Source: Boesenbergia rotunda (taxonomy: Eukaryota > Streptophyta > Magnoliopsida > Zingiberales > Zingiberaceae). Taken from it: a stretch of 64,000 bases of DNA. The notes under the pieces are model-generated. The model ran no database searches, was not told the DNA's origin, and was given only the letters and a program-made list of their open reading frames with translations. Location: the NCBI GenBank assembly GCA_024364735.1, contig JAGFNQ010000288.1, positions 486,499 through 550,498 of the forward strand, in the 5' to 3' direction. Shown here piece by piece: positions 21,113-33,037 of the stretch (position 1 is the stretch's first letter; each line of letters starts with the position of its first letter). The translations under genes and the position numbers were made by a program.

Positions 21113-23200
21113 ACCTTAGTAGGATTCAAAGGTCGATAGCCGATGGGCCCTCGGGTTTATTGGTGGTGGGAGACTTCCCAACCTTTGAATCTTACTTGAA
21201 AGGTAAGATGACCAAGAGACCTTTCAAGGTCGAGAGGTATTGAGCCAAAGATATATTAGAATCGGTTCATTCTGATCTGTGTAGTCCTATGCCTATCCAG
21301 GATAGAGGTAGCTTTGAATACTTCGTGAGACGAATATTCAATATCCATTTACTTGATGACCACAAGTCTGAATACTTTGATCTATTCAAAGAATTTTAGG
21401 CTGATGTGAAGAAACATCAAAGTAAAAGTATCAAGACACTACGATCAGATCGTAGGGATGGGTACCTCTTGGGAAAGTTTAGGACTTACTTATCAGAGAC
21501 TGGGATTCAATCCCAATTGACTGCACCCGGTACACCCCAACAGAACGGTACAGCAGAGCGAAGGAAAAGGGCTCTTATGGAAATGGTTAGGACAATGATG
21601 AGCTGCTTCGAGTTGTCAGATTCGTTTTAGGGATATGCTCTGGAAACGATAGTGTATATACTTGATACCATCTAGGTCAGTACCTTCTACCCATAGAAGT
21701 GTCGACTGAGCGAAAGCCTGGTCTAAGACATATTCAGACATGAGATAGCTCAGCACGTGTGCTGAGAGGGGATACTGATAAGATTGGAATCTCATGCGCT
21801 TGTTCGTAGGCTATCCTAGAGGAACGAAAGGTGGTTCTATAGTCCTAAGAATCAGAGGTTAATCGTTTGCACGAATACCAGATTCTTAGAAGAAGACTAT
21901 ATGATGAACCACAAGCCCATGAGTAGACTAGTTCTTGAACAATTAAGAGAAGATGTTCCAACCTTAGTACCAACTGTACAAGAAGATATACCACAAGTCA
22001 CTGCACCGCGTGTCACAGAAGATACACAGGTGGTGCCTTGTCATAGTGGGAGGGTTATTAGTCAACCAGATGAATTCATGTTCTTGGGAGAGTCTTTGGA
22101 TTTGATCCCTGATGAACATGAATCAAGATCCCTAGACCTATGACAAGGAACATCCGCTTTGAAGAAATAAATCCGGTCATATGGATTTGTTTAAAGAATG
22201 GATAAGATTTGTGTATGTAAGAAATGTGACGGAAACGTAGTGGTATTCTTGTACTAATACGTAGATAATATTTTGTTAGTTGGCAACAATGACAAAGTAT
22301 TATCAGGCGTAAGGGTATGTTTGTCAAAATAGTTGACATGAAGGACTTAGGAGAAGCAGGGCACATTCTTGGCGATCAAAGTTCTAAGGTATCACCAGAG
22401 AAAGATGTTGTGCTTATCCCAAGTTTCATACAAGACAGCGTCTTAACTCGTTTTAGCATGAAAACCTCCAAGAAAAGTTTTGTACTTTTCAGTTGTGGAG
22501 CTACTCTATCTAAGGAGATATGTTTAGATTATCAAAGGAGATAGAGCAGGTAATGGCGGTTCCTTTAGCGTCGGCTATAGGAAGCCTCATGTATGCTAAA
22601 ATCGAGACCGGATATCTGCTTTGTCGTGGGCATGATTAGCAGATATCAAAGTAATCCAGGTCAAGGAAATTGGATTACGGTAAAAGCATATATTAGTGTC
22701 TATGAAGGACTAAGGATTATAAGCTAGTTTACCAGACAGACCAATTCCCTATGGGTTATACGGATACAGTTTTCCAGTCGGATTGGGGCAAGTATAAGTA
22801 TTCCTCGGGGTTTTGTGTTTACTTTTAGGAGGTAGAACCATTGTTTGGAGGAGTGTCGCATAGCGGCTGCGTGATGGACTGCACCATGGAAGCTGAGTAT
22901 ATGGCAGCCTCTGAGGCAGCCAGGAAAGCTACATGGTTCAGGAACCTCAAGATGAACTTCGATGTGATTCCTGGTTTACTCAGAGCTATCACATTTTGTT
23001 GCGATAAACAAATGGTGTAATTGCAAACTCGAAGGATTCACGAGCCCATAAGGCGAGTAAACACATAGAGCGCAAGTACCACCCAGAAGAGGAAAAGCAA
23101 TTGTCGCCTAGATTACATCAGGGGACAACCTGGGAGATATTTCACTGAGGCCTTGATAGCGAGAGCTTTAGGCATATGGAGGATCAGGGAGTTAGATGGA
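21113..23200 (+). pseudogene. Copia pol remnant (integrase, reverse transcriptase, RNase H)
   Basis: Nearly the same set of pieces, with mostly the same stops, as 14,799-16,943. Integrase core TLRSDRRDGYL and PQQNGTAERRKRAL lie at 21,406-21,630, a reverse transcriptase piece with MKDLGEAGHILGDQ at about 22,337, and an RNase H piece with MEAEYMAASEAARKATW at about 22,886. Shared inactivating changes imply that both internal regions descend from an already dead copy or from a segmental duplication. Confidence 0.8.
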
Positions 23201-23244
23201 TGACGTTTTGAGAACAGCAATGTCTTTAAGTATAAGTGGGAGAT

Positions 23245-24844
23245 TGTAAGATGTGTATACTGAAAGACATGAATTTCTTTATATAGACATCTTAGTTTTG
23301 AAAATAGAATCACAACTACACTAGGTGTCTGTTTATATTAGTATATGCATAAAGTCCACTTACTTTGCATTGTAGATAACATGATGTGTGATGTCACACG
23401 GAAGATTATGTTATCAGTTCCTTGCTTAGCATAAATGAGAGGCTCACAACCGAGATGGAATTGGACAATCCATCAGAATGGTTGTAGGGTAATTAGGTGT
23501 GGTTGATCTTGACCATAGAATTACACTAGTATGCTTTAAGTACATTGAGTATGATCGAAACCCAAGGTTATCCAATTTGTACTGACTCGATAACTGGATA
23601 GTATCTCAGATTTTATTATGAAGTACAATTCCTTAATCCCGATATAATAACGGGCATATATTATTAATTATTATTTCTTTGATTTACCAATGGGCGAGAT
23701 CTATTCTGTTAGATCGATAGGCCCGGTAAGTTGGGAGATAATATTAATAATATGATGTGTTGTTGATTATTGACGGAATCCGTGTCCTGGAGAGTCGGGT
23801 TGATGATGCCCCTTGATGAGCTCAAAAGGGTTCATTATGCCAAACTCTCCAGGTGGTTTTGATCCAGCATGATGATAAGGTTGAGTGGTACTAGTCAAGG
23901 ACTCAGAAGTTAATTAATTTGAATTGTCAGTAATTTAAATTAATTAACAGACATTCGAGATCTTAAACACGAGGTGATGGATGACTCGTAATAAGTGGAG
24001 CTTATATGTAAATATGGGGGTTGGTGAGGTAATTCAATGGGATCCTTTAGTGGAATGAATTCTCATAAATGAATCGGGTTTGGATCCATTAGTAGGCCAA
24101 GATCTAACTCCTCCTCATGATCCCTACCGTAGCCCTATATATACCCCATAGTGGTATGAAACCAAATAGATGATTAATCCAATAGATAAAAAAAAAATCC
24201 TAACCTCTTTTCTCTTCTCCTCTCCCCTCTCTCTCCTGCTCTCGGCTTAGCGGCGCCGAACAAAACTTGCTGTTTTGTTTCTCTATGCAGTGAAGCACAA
24301 GAAAAAAAAAAAAAAGCAGCAGGCTGTTTTTTGTTTTCTTCCCGTGCGTGCATGGCTCACCAGGCTGTTTCGGTCAACGCTGTGAAGCACCGAGAATCTC
24401 CTCCACGCGGGAAGCACAGGTAAGCCATGCATGGCTTCGCATGCAACAGCGGTGAAAGAAAACAGCTTCCTATTTTCTCCATGCAATTGGCTTTCGGTCA
24501 ATTAATTAAGTTGCATATGTTCTCCTCTTGTGATTAAATCCTGGTGTAAGCAAAAGTTGCCACGCAACTTTCAGCTCTTGAGCGCAGCTTTTGATCACGC
24601 AACTTTTATTCAGGATCAAGAAAAGTTGCAAGGCTCATAAGCGGTGGACTTTGCTCAAGATAAGTCATGTTGCTCACGCAACTAGATTTAAAGCAGTAAA
24701 TTTGTTTTGCTCAGGGTTCGCATTCACATTAGAGATGAAGGCACGCCGCTGAGGAATTGCTCTGCGGAGATGAGGACGAGTTGTTGTGGTCAGCAACTCA
24801 AAGTTCGGGTGCCAACGGAGGAGGAAAGGAGTAGTAGGATTTTT
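23245..24844 (+). repeat. LTR C, 3' part lost at the CACTA element
   Basis: Starts TGTAAGATGTGTATACTG and follows LTR B closely until AAAGGAGTAGTAG, just before CACTA at 24,845. TATA-like CTATATATACC is at about 24,135. The remaining 500 or so bases of the LTR are not seen on the far side in this window. Confidence 0.83.
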
Positions 24845-24873
24845 CACTAAAAAAAAAACAGCATTCCCGACGG
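24845..24873. repeat. CACTA terminal inverted repeat
   Basis: CACTA followed by an A run and CAGCATTCCCGACGG, placed exactly where the homology of LTR C to LTR B ends. This is the expected transposon tip. Confidence 0.75.
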
Positions 24874-25258
24874 AATTTACCGACGGAGTTCCGTCGGTAA
24901 AAGCACTTACCGACGGAATTTTCCCCGTCGGAGGCAAATCCGTCGGTAGCGAATTACCAACGGAATTTTTTACCGTCGGTAGAATTTTCGACGGAAATTT
25001 CTTTCCGTCGGAACATGATCCCGACGGAAATTCAATTCCGTCAGAAATTTCCGACGGAATTAATATTTCCGTCGGAAATTTCCGTCGGAATCTACCCTGA
25101 TTTCCATCGGAAATTTCCGACTGAAATTCAATTCTGTCGGAAATTTCCGACGGAATTGAATTTCAGTCGGAAATTTTCGACGGAAAATATCTGATTTCCG
25201 TCGGAAACTGTTCTGATATTTTCCGATGGAATTTTAATTCCGTCGGAAATCCGTCGGT
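24865..25258. repeat. CACTA subterminal repeat array (TTCCGTCGG / CCGACGGAA)
   Basis: Around twenty copies of a 9-11 bp motif, CCGACGGAA or its complement TTCCGTCGG, occur in both orientations, often as self-complementary TTCCGACGGAA. In characterised En/Spm elements such subterminal repeats bind the TnpA-like protein. Their density within 400 bp of the tip supports the assignment. Confidence 0.85.
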
Positions 25259-26999
25259 GAATAAAAAAATTAATGTATATTAGCGTAATAATCATATATA
25301 CATCACAAATATTAAATTTACATTCACAAATATCAAATTTGCATTCACAAATAACTAATTCACAACATCAACCATTTTCACATTCAAACGCAAAATTATG
25401 TAAGAACTCCATTTTGATACATAAAAACAAGTTTATATATCAAGTTGTTTCACTTGTCCATAATCAAGCAATGCAACCAACAAGAGAACAAGAAGAAAAT
25501 ACAACTAAGAAAATCTATTAAAGTTTAAATTGGTAAGAAGCTTCCTTTTTGCAACAAATACACAAGTAACGAACAAGGATAACTTCTAAATCCAAATCAT
25601 AAGCACACTTGCCTCTTGTCTCTGTGCCAAACTTTTTAATATTTTCCTGCATTACAGTAAAAAGAAAACTGAAATTAGATTTCATCTTAGTTAAAAGCAT
25701 CTCTTAGTTAACTTATAGTATATAAGTTTCATACATTCTAAATGAATACTCTCTCACACCCATGTTTTGAGAAAGTACCCTTTAGAAGAAGATTACTATC
25801 ATCTTCTTAAAAAAACAACTCCATGGACAGATAGGCAGTATTTTGAGACCTTACATGCAGAATATAAGATGCACAACAAGCAGCTATTAGGTTAAAGCAG
25901 AGCATACCAAAAAATATGGAGGAATGTGTTACGTAAATATTTTTCCAGCCTGTTTATTGATATGTGCTACATTTGATATGTGCTTACTCATTTTGTAAAT
26001 TCAACTACTATTGTTATATTTATGTCACTTTCCTTCTAAGAGCTTAATGGCTTAAGTATGATTTAAGAGTTCATCATGCACTATTGCATCGAGTTGCTTA
26101 TGTTGATGTCCCTTTGAGGAAGTTGCAGATTCTCAAGTGCTAAAGCAAGATAAGAAAGTTATAATTCAAGCATTCTCCTGGAATGGTTTCTGTTTTAACT
26201 AAAGGTTAACATGTTTCCATAGAGAATATGTTTTGGTGAATGCTCCAATATTATATGACTATACAATTTCTACCAAGGCAAAAGTACCTATACGTAGACT
26301 CTAACAAACATGTATGGATCTTTAATGTTACAAGACAACATTTTCATTGTGGTCATAAATTTTATAATATTAAGAATCATAAATATCAAGAAAGGCCAAT
26401 TTTGTGCTCCCTGGCTAAAGGTAAGTAGAAAGGAAAGCTACTTGGTTCATGAAAGAAAAGCTCCAAAAAAATATTAAGAAATATATGAACATTTAAGATA
26501 TTATTTCTATAGCATAGCAGAACAAGCGTCAAATACTTCAATAAATTTGAAAAATTAAAACAAAAATACTAGAGAATAAAGATTTGAGACTAGAAAAAAA
26601 TGAAAATAAATAAATACTGGATTGTTTAATTGAACATACCTCAAAAAACATAATCAGCCGGTAGATGAGAGGGTCCTGGGGCTTGTGCCAAAAACAAAAA
26701 AAAAATAGAGAAGTTAGCGGTTTAATAAAATGCATGGTTAGCAGTTTAATAAAATGGAACTTAATAAAGTTAAACTTAATCATGGTGTATAGCAAAAGGA
26801 ACTCAAAGCAATAATAAAGTTAAAGTTTGGCAAGCAAATACCATCTTGATAATAAAGTTAATAAGTAAAAAATCATACCTGAATCACAGAGGATTGCTGA
26901 AATAAAAATCAAATCAACATATTAGTAGAAAGCACACATTTAACGATAGATTAATCATAAATTAAAAAATTAATATATAATTGAACATACCTCAAAAAC
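25259..26999. other. AT-rich CACTA interior without recognisable genes
   Basis: Strongly AT-rich, with stops in all frames and no conserved motif. A short duplicated stretch (TGAACATACCTCAAAAA… CGG…GATGAGAGGGTCCT) occurs near 26,632-26,675 and again near 26,983-27,030, marking a partial internal duplication of the transposase gene's 3' end. Confidence 0.6.
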
Positions 27000-28560
27000 T
27001 TAATCATTCGGCGGATGAGAGGGTCCTAGGGTGTCCTGTGATGACGGACGAGGCAAGCCATCTAGGAGGAATCGCACACGACTCATGAGATCCTCATCTC
27101 CCCTTGCCATATCAGCTGCCCTCGCCGCTTCATCAGCGGCTCTCCTCTCATTCTCAGCAGTCATCCATTCCGCCATCTCTCCTCACATTGATTGAACTTG
27201 ACTGCGCAGATCTCGATTTTCTTCTAATATTCTATGGATCTCGCTGGAATAAGATGAACGGTAACTGAATCGACCCCTCGGAGCCCTTAAGCGATCATCA
27301 AATGCAACTCTGGCCTGAGAGCCAAGGCCGTAGATGGTAGAGTTCTTTGTCCGTCCACCGACAACATCATAATATATATCATTAAGTGCCTCGGTGGATA
27401 GAGATTGAGACTCTTCCCCCTCTACTGCAGGCTGAGATGCCTGAGCGACTCTCTCGGTCATTTCCGCCTATATTGTAAAATAGAACATGATTAATAAGTA
27501 ATTCGATAAATTGTACTAAAATGTAACTAAAATAAACACTAAGTAATGTTCTTACATGGATGGCCGCAGAACGAGAATCTACGAATGTGCCATCTTTTTT
27601 CTTGTGCGTCCTCACAAAGACCTCCATACTAGTGGGCGGTCGAGCTAGTTCTCGTTCCTGTATACAAATATATATTAGGCGAATATTATACAAGTATGAT
27701 AATAAATGATAATTATATTTCGTGCAAACATTAAATTAATCTCACCAAATCAAGAGCATGCTCTACCATAGATTTAGAACCAGACGTATGGTGAGCAGTC
27801 CCGGTACTCGAGCCACCTGACTCAGTGTTTCTATTAGCTCGAGCCTTATCGGCATTTTCTTTCCACCTCTCTTCAGACCAGGTGGTCGTCCATGCACCCC
27901 ATATCTCCTCAGGAACATACGTCGGTTTTACACCCTTTTTTCTGATATAGTAGAGGTAGTCTTTGTAAAGCTTGGCACAATTTTCATTCCATGTTGCTTT
28001 AAAATTTTCCTCCTGGCCCTCCTCCCATGTATATCTTTTCTGCAATTATAAATTCAAAATTTAACATGCTAAATTGGTAAATATAATATAAAAATCAAAT
28101 ATATATTGATTTTGCTTACTACAAATTCATTGTAATAAAATGTCTTCATCTCATGATCTACATGTCTCCATGTCGTAGATCTACATGCTCATTCCTTGAA
28201 TTTGCTTGTGATATAATTAGAAACCCGATGACCATCAAGAGTAAAACTGCATAATCAAAAATAAACATCTCAATGTAAATGCATGATTAAAACTTACCGC
28301 GGAATGTTGATCTATCGGTCCGCTGTCCCTCATCTCTAGTAGCAGCATGAATACGGTCTATCTCCGGAACTGGTGGTGGCATCGTCTGAATAGGCTGCGA
28401 CTGAATCATCTGAGTTGTGGCATGTCGCATATGTTGAGGTGCTGGAGATCCTATTGAATGCTGAGTCTGATAAGCTGTGGCTTCGATCATTTGTTGCGGT
28501 TGATAGTTCGTAGCTTCGGCCATCTGCTGAGGTTGATAAGCTGAGGGCTAGTAGGCTAGG
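27000..28560 (-). pseudogene. CACTA transposase-associated protein (plant Transposase_24 type), five exons
   Basis: Minus-strand exons, read from high to low coordinate: the end of a Gln/Pro-rich exon to 28,301 (…RTDRSTFRG before GTAAGT), 28,246-28,120, 28,040-27,746, 27,657-27,556 and 27,467-27,000. All have GT/AG borders. The core (KRYTWEEGQEENFKATWNEN, then WTTTWSEERWKENADKARAN, then HTSGSKSM) is the conserved region of the plant Ptta/En/Spm transposase family. The tail has a coiled-coil-like stretch rich in Glu, Arg and Ala. An in-frame TGA lies in the second exon (near 28,165) and another at 27,183-27,185, so it is probably inactive. Assignment to the family is from memory of its motifs. 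Confidence 0.78.
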
Positions 28561-28639
28561 TATGGCTGATGCTGAGAGCCTGTCATAGAGTACTGAGATG
28601 CCACTGGTGTAGGGATGCACTCATGTCCTGACATACAGT

Positions 28640-30094
28640 AGATCTGAACAGGTGAAGGTACTGCTCGCTGTCGTCGGTGTGTAGTCTGCTGCCTTCGGCC
28701 ATCTCCTTGTGGTCTTTGCTGTCCTGTTTGATCGCCTGGAGCGGGAACCACCGCCGTCTCATGTTGTGCTTTAAGTGCGCAATCTCTACTCTGATGCCCT
28801 GGCATTTTACAATAGTAACATACGTTCTGACCTACAGGACACTCTGCTTTACTATGTTCCCTAGACCCGCATTGGAAACAGTGAGGCTTATTCTTGGCTT
28901 GATCCCAACTTTGCTGAGAGGAATAAGGAGGTCCCGCCGCAGGCCCTGTCTTTTGTGAATAACGATCCGCCTCAAAAGTACTTTGTGAACTTTGACCCCT
29001 ACTACGCTTATGACCAGTATTCTGTTGTCGCTGAGGCTGAGTTGTCTCCTGAGCCGGCTGCTTACCCTTCCTTTTATCTCCAAAAAGTCTTAGCTGGGTC
29101 ATCTCGATAATAAGAGCCTTGTCCAATGCCTCTCGATAAGACGTCGGACACAAGCCAGCCATCCGCATCTGAATATACGCGTCAAGGCCCTGCTTAAACT
29201 GTTCCATCCGCTCCCGATCCTCAGCAACAAGCTACGGACAATACTCAGCTAATTGGTTGAATTCCGCATTATATTGCATAACGGTACGGTCCCCTGTACG
29301 AGGTTTAGAAACTCTTGTCGTCTCGCCATTCGGTATGCGGTCGGAAAGTATTGGCCCTCAAATGCCTCTCTGAAAGCAGCCCAAGTGACATGCTGCTCGC
29401 CGATGACTGTGCTCTGCATAGCCCACCAGGTGGCGGCCTCATCGCGCAAATGATATGCCGCAAGCTCAGCCCTCTCCCAATCCGTGCACGTTATATAGCG
29501 AAAAGTGCCCTCCATAGTCTCAATCCAAGAGCGGGCTACGCTCGGGTCTGCTCCTCCATGAAATAAAGTGAATCGGTCTTTCACAGCTGCTACCAAAGCA
29601 GGAATCCGTGATCTATCCAAGGTGCAACTCGCAGGGGCGGTAGGCACCATCAGAGGTGCTATTGGAAGAGTTGTTGCAGATACCATGGGTGGTACGGCTG
29701 GCCACCCTGCAGGAGGAACAGTGGGGTACACCGGGGTAGCTGCTACAGGTGGAATCGAGGGACCTACTGTAGCCGTTACCACCGGTGGAACAGTGGAAAT
29801 CACGGGAGTAGGTGCCACTGGTGTAACTGGAGAAAACACCGGGGTAGGCACCACTGGTGGAACAGTAGAGAACGTTGGTGGAATTGGGGGAGGAACCCCC
29901 ACAGTCTGGGGATCCTGACCCTCTGGCACACCCTGAACCGTCTGTCCTTGAGTGACAGGTGCTGTCTCAGTGGATCTCTCCGGAGACCCTGCCGCTTGCT
30001 CAGTAGGCTCAGTCCTTACCGACCCCCGCGTCCGCCTAGGTGGTCGTCCTTGACCACGTCCACGAGGGGGAGTCAACTCTATGCGACGAGGCAT
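28640..30094 (-). pseudogene. Gypsy gag with two CCHC zinc knuckles
   Basis: ATG at 30,094 starts a Pro/Val/Thr-rich head (MPRRIELTPPRGRGQGRPPR). The Retrotrans_gag domain follows (FHGGADPSVARSWIETMEGT, LRDEAATWWAMQ, FREAFEGQYFP; about 29,580-29,330). A frameshift near 29,290 and a TAG near 29,232 (…AEYCP-stop-LVAEDRERM) break the frame. The second half (29,207-28,640) continues with MEQFKQGLDAYIQMRMAGL, a basic region and two knuckles (CFQCGSREHSKAEC and CYYCKMPGHQSRDC, about 28,870-28,785). Confidence 0.85.
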
Positions 30095-30456
30095 ACCTGC
30101 TAAGTTAAAACAAGTATTAATAGAATAACAACTAAAATTCCTTTATCAACTTACTTGCTCGTCGCCTGGAGAGTCCATCGCCGCCAAGTCCCAATACATC
30201 TAAGTCAAGAAAATGACTCCAAAATTTTTTTCGAAAAATCGGAATCATGTTAACTGAACAAACTCTCGTAAATCCGAAAATCCCAAAGCAAATACATACG
30301 ACATCGCAACAAAAACAACCAAATTTCCACATTACCTAGACACCCTCGAAAAAACATAAAGATATTACAAGCTTCGAGAAAACTGACACTCCGATAAACC
30401 ACAAAAAAAAACAACTTCGTAAAACCCACAGGAACCCAAAATACCTCGACAACCTC

Positions 30457-30552
30457 GCTCTGATACCACTAAATTGGTATCAGATACACCAAAAAATCCG
30501 AAATCGAAAACAAACAGGTATCGCAAAACCTAAGCTCTGATACCACTAAATT
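30457..30552 (-). promoter_or_regulatory. Gypsy primer binding site, present twice
   Basis: On the minus strand the LTR end (…GGGGCGTGACA) is followed by ATTTAGTGGTATCAGAGC, with the primer site at 30,534-30,545. The same 19 bases AATTTAGTGGTATCAGAGC occur again 77 bp downstream (30,457-30,475), there as AATTTAGTGGTATCAGAGCGAGG. Confidence 0.75.
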
Positions 30553-33037
30553 GTCACGCCCCAGAGGCCCGGGCTCGCTCAAAAATCGAGCAACACCTCC
30601 CCTGTACAGCGGACAATCTGAAACTCATACATACATCTCAACACATATAATTTAGCTCAGCCACACTCGGCTGGCGTTCACACCAACACAACCACGCAGT
30701 TAAATAATATAACTGACAAATAATAAATATAATCTCTATAGCTAAGCGCAGCAACCCAAAATCCAGCAGAAATAAATAAGTACATGTTCGAAGGAAAAAC
30801 CATATACCAACCAAAACGATAATAAATTCAAAAACGACACTAACCCTATAAAGCTACTATAAGAGTATGATATCCAATAATAAAACTCAAACTGGGAGAC
30901 TGGCAGTTGGATCCTCTCCTGACGGCACGAGACACAGCTATCGACTACCTAAAACAAAAAGAGAAACAAGGGGTGGTGAGTTCCGGGTGGAACTCTGCGG
31001 GTATAAGAACAGATAAATGCATGGTATATAAAAGGGTAAAACAAGCATAAAGATACAAAAGGGTATACAGTCTCCGGAAATAAGAACATAAACAAAATGC
31101 ATCTATACAAATAAAACATACCTGAAAACCATGTAACAAGTAGGGGCAAAATCAGAAACCCCTCTAACACCTCCATAACACCTAATACCGCTGAACATAT
31201 CCAGATCATATAAAATGCAAATCATAACCGTAAATGTATGTCAATCAAATGCGACAATCATAGCTCAAATAAATGCAACAAACACAAGCAAAATGCACAA
31301 TGCACAATATGCATATGATGTCATGACCTGCACTGTACACACACCAACCACCATTAGGTTGAGTGGACAAGATACAAGCGCCAAGCACCTGTGGCTATGC
31401 AAATACACCACGACAACCGTGGCCCTGATATGAAAAACCCCGAAGCACCTGTGGGGACTCCTAACACCTGTGGAGTATCAAATGTTTGCACACAACTCCG
31501 ACTAAGTGTGGCACAACAGGAAAATATACCCGACGACCCGTCTCAACCATCAAGGAACCCGCGGTCGTCGGCCTGAATGCTATGATGCATGTCACTAATA
31601 TCCACCTCCTCAATTAAATCCAAAACTATGCGAAAACAGAAAACACCAATAACACCAAAATAAGGGAATATACGAAAAGCACAATCAGCACCAGAGTAAA
31701 TAAACATGCACTAATCTACTGGGTAGGGTTATCTAATGCCGATCAAACCCTATATAGGTCACATGATTATTCTATAGTACATGCGGTACTCTTAGATCAG
31801 AAGTCAAGTGATGAGACTGTATAACTGAACAATTTTGGAATTATCACTCAAAGGTCAAGCACGAATAAGTATCAAGTAGGAAAACAAGGCAAATAGATTT
31901 AAGATAAAACAAACCTACTCAGGAAATAAAACGACCATGCATTTAAGGTAAACGAAACTACAAGAATCAAGGGAGAAGTACCCGCCTTCAAATGTGAAAT
32001 CCGTATCAGCTGAGAACTCCTATCTCGTTTCAAATCCTGTCATGATTAAAGTAAATCAACACATAAACCTTTTACAGATCGAATGAAGAAATCCAAACCC
32101 AAAATTGATACAAATCCCACTCCATTAGTAACCCTCAATCGAATCTGTCTAAATGAACATTAAGCTCGATTAATCCAATCCCTTTTTAGCTACCTACTGA
32201 CTACGGCAACAAAACACCCCAATCTATGTGTAAAACGCAAGGTAATCAAATCCTAAAGTAGAACTATGTAAAATTAAGAAAAAATAGAAGCTACCTCAAC
32301 TGAATTCAATCTTCAAAACAAAACAGTTTCTAAGGCAGTAAACTTCAAATCCGAACAACCCTGTCTACCCATAGCTACGAATTCATCTAAGATTCACACC
32401 AAGGATTCAATCTTACCTGAGTTGCGGCACCGATTAGGGTTCACGGCGAAGAGACCGTGGGTGGCTGGCTCTCGAGAAGGGAAGAGAGGATCGGCCGCAG
32501 AAGACTGAAAGGAATGGGGAAAGAGAGGGAGTCGGCGATGAGCGAATCGGCGACGCAAGCAGCGGCGCCGACGGTTGGCACAGAAAAGGAGAGGAGGCGA
32601 CGAAGAGATGAAGCGTAGCCTTGGACTAGAGCCTGGTGACAATCGCCCGCCGGAGATCGGGAGGCGCCGACGAAGGGTGGCGCAACGCGATCGCGAGGAG
32701 GAGCTGCGGCCTCGAGCGAGAGGGAAGGAGAAGAGGGGGTTCGGCCGGTGAGGGATTTAGGGCACAGGAAAAACTCAGGCGGTGGGTTTTGGCTAATCCT
32801 CTACATATAATATATATATATATATATATCAAATAATTCCGAAAATAATTCTTTTCCTTAAATAATTGATATCTAGCCAATTTTACACCCAATTAATCCC
32901 ACAATTATTCCTAAAATTCTTGAAAATTATACCAAATTTTTCATGATCTTGTTTCCATGTTTAAACTCCTATTTATGATGTTTATATAAATTTATTTTAT
33001 ACATTTATTTATTCATTTTTTTTACCGTATTTTACAC
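30552..33037 (-). repeat. Gypsy 5' LTR (about 2.5 kb)
   Basis: The 3' end is fixed by the primer binding site. The 5' end is placed near 33,037, where minus-strand TGTGTAAAATACGG begins next to the hairpin repeat of another LTR; this border is less sure. A TATA-rich stretch at 32,806-32,829 followed by a GC-rich 300 bp (32,440-32,780) looks like the promoter and 5' untranslated start. Gene-like open frames there have no recognisable domain. Confidence 0.7.
32806..32829 (-). promoter_or_regulatory. (TA)n tract, likely LTR TATA region
   Basis: An almost pure TA repeat of about 24 bp, placed before the GC-rich transcribed part of the Gypsy LTR on the minus strand. It may double as TATA box; it is also simply a microsatellite. 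Confidence 0.5.

Larger units (their letters stand above)
19062..23244 (+). mobile_element. Second internal region of the tandem Copia family
   Basis: Runs from primer binding site (TGGTATCAGAGC, 19,064-19,075) to purine tract (AAGTGGGAGAT) directly before LTR C. It holds a decayed gag and pol in Copia order. It is more complete than the first internal region, which lost the part equivalent to about 19,733-20,886. Confidence 0.85.
24845..28650 (-). mobile_element. CACTA (En/Spm) DNA transposon, one end and transposase gene
   Basis: The end at 24,845 reads CACTAAAAAAAAAACAGC, close to the usual plant CACTA terminus (CACTACAAGAAAA…). It is followed by a dense array of TTCCGTCGGAA-type repeats, then about 1.7 kb of AT-rich non-coding DNA and minus-strand transposase exons with good splice signals. 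The far end of the transposon is not found: minus-strand Gypsy gag sequence joins at about 28,650. Position of that junction is uncertain by about 100 bp. Confidence 0.82.
28560..33037 (-). mobile_element. Gypsy-type LTR retrotransposon, 5' LTR and gag only
   Basis: On the minus strand the order is 5' LTR (33,037-30,552), primer binding site, leader and gag. Protease, reverse transcriptase, integrase and the 3' LTR are missing: the sequence passes from gag into the CACTA transposase exon. Long LTRs and a gag of the Retrotrans_gag type with two CCHC knuckles point to the Gypsy chromovirus side (Tekay/Del-like), inferred. Confidence 0.8.

Noticed and set aside
29568..29918. Plus-strand Gly/Thr/Val-rich open frame
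   Set aside because: Antisense shadow of the Pro/Val/Thr-rich head of the Gypsy gag, which has recognisable gag motifs further along.
32394..32892. Arg- and Ser-rich open frames on both strands in a GC-rich patch
   Set aside because: They lie in the transcribed start of the Gypsy LTR and show no domain; base composition explains the open frames.
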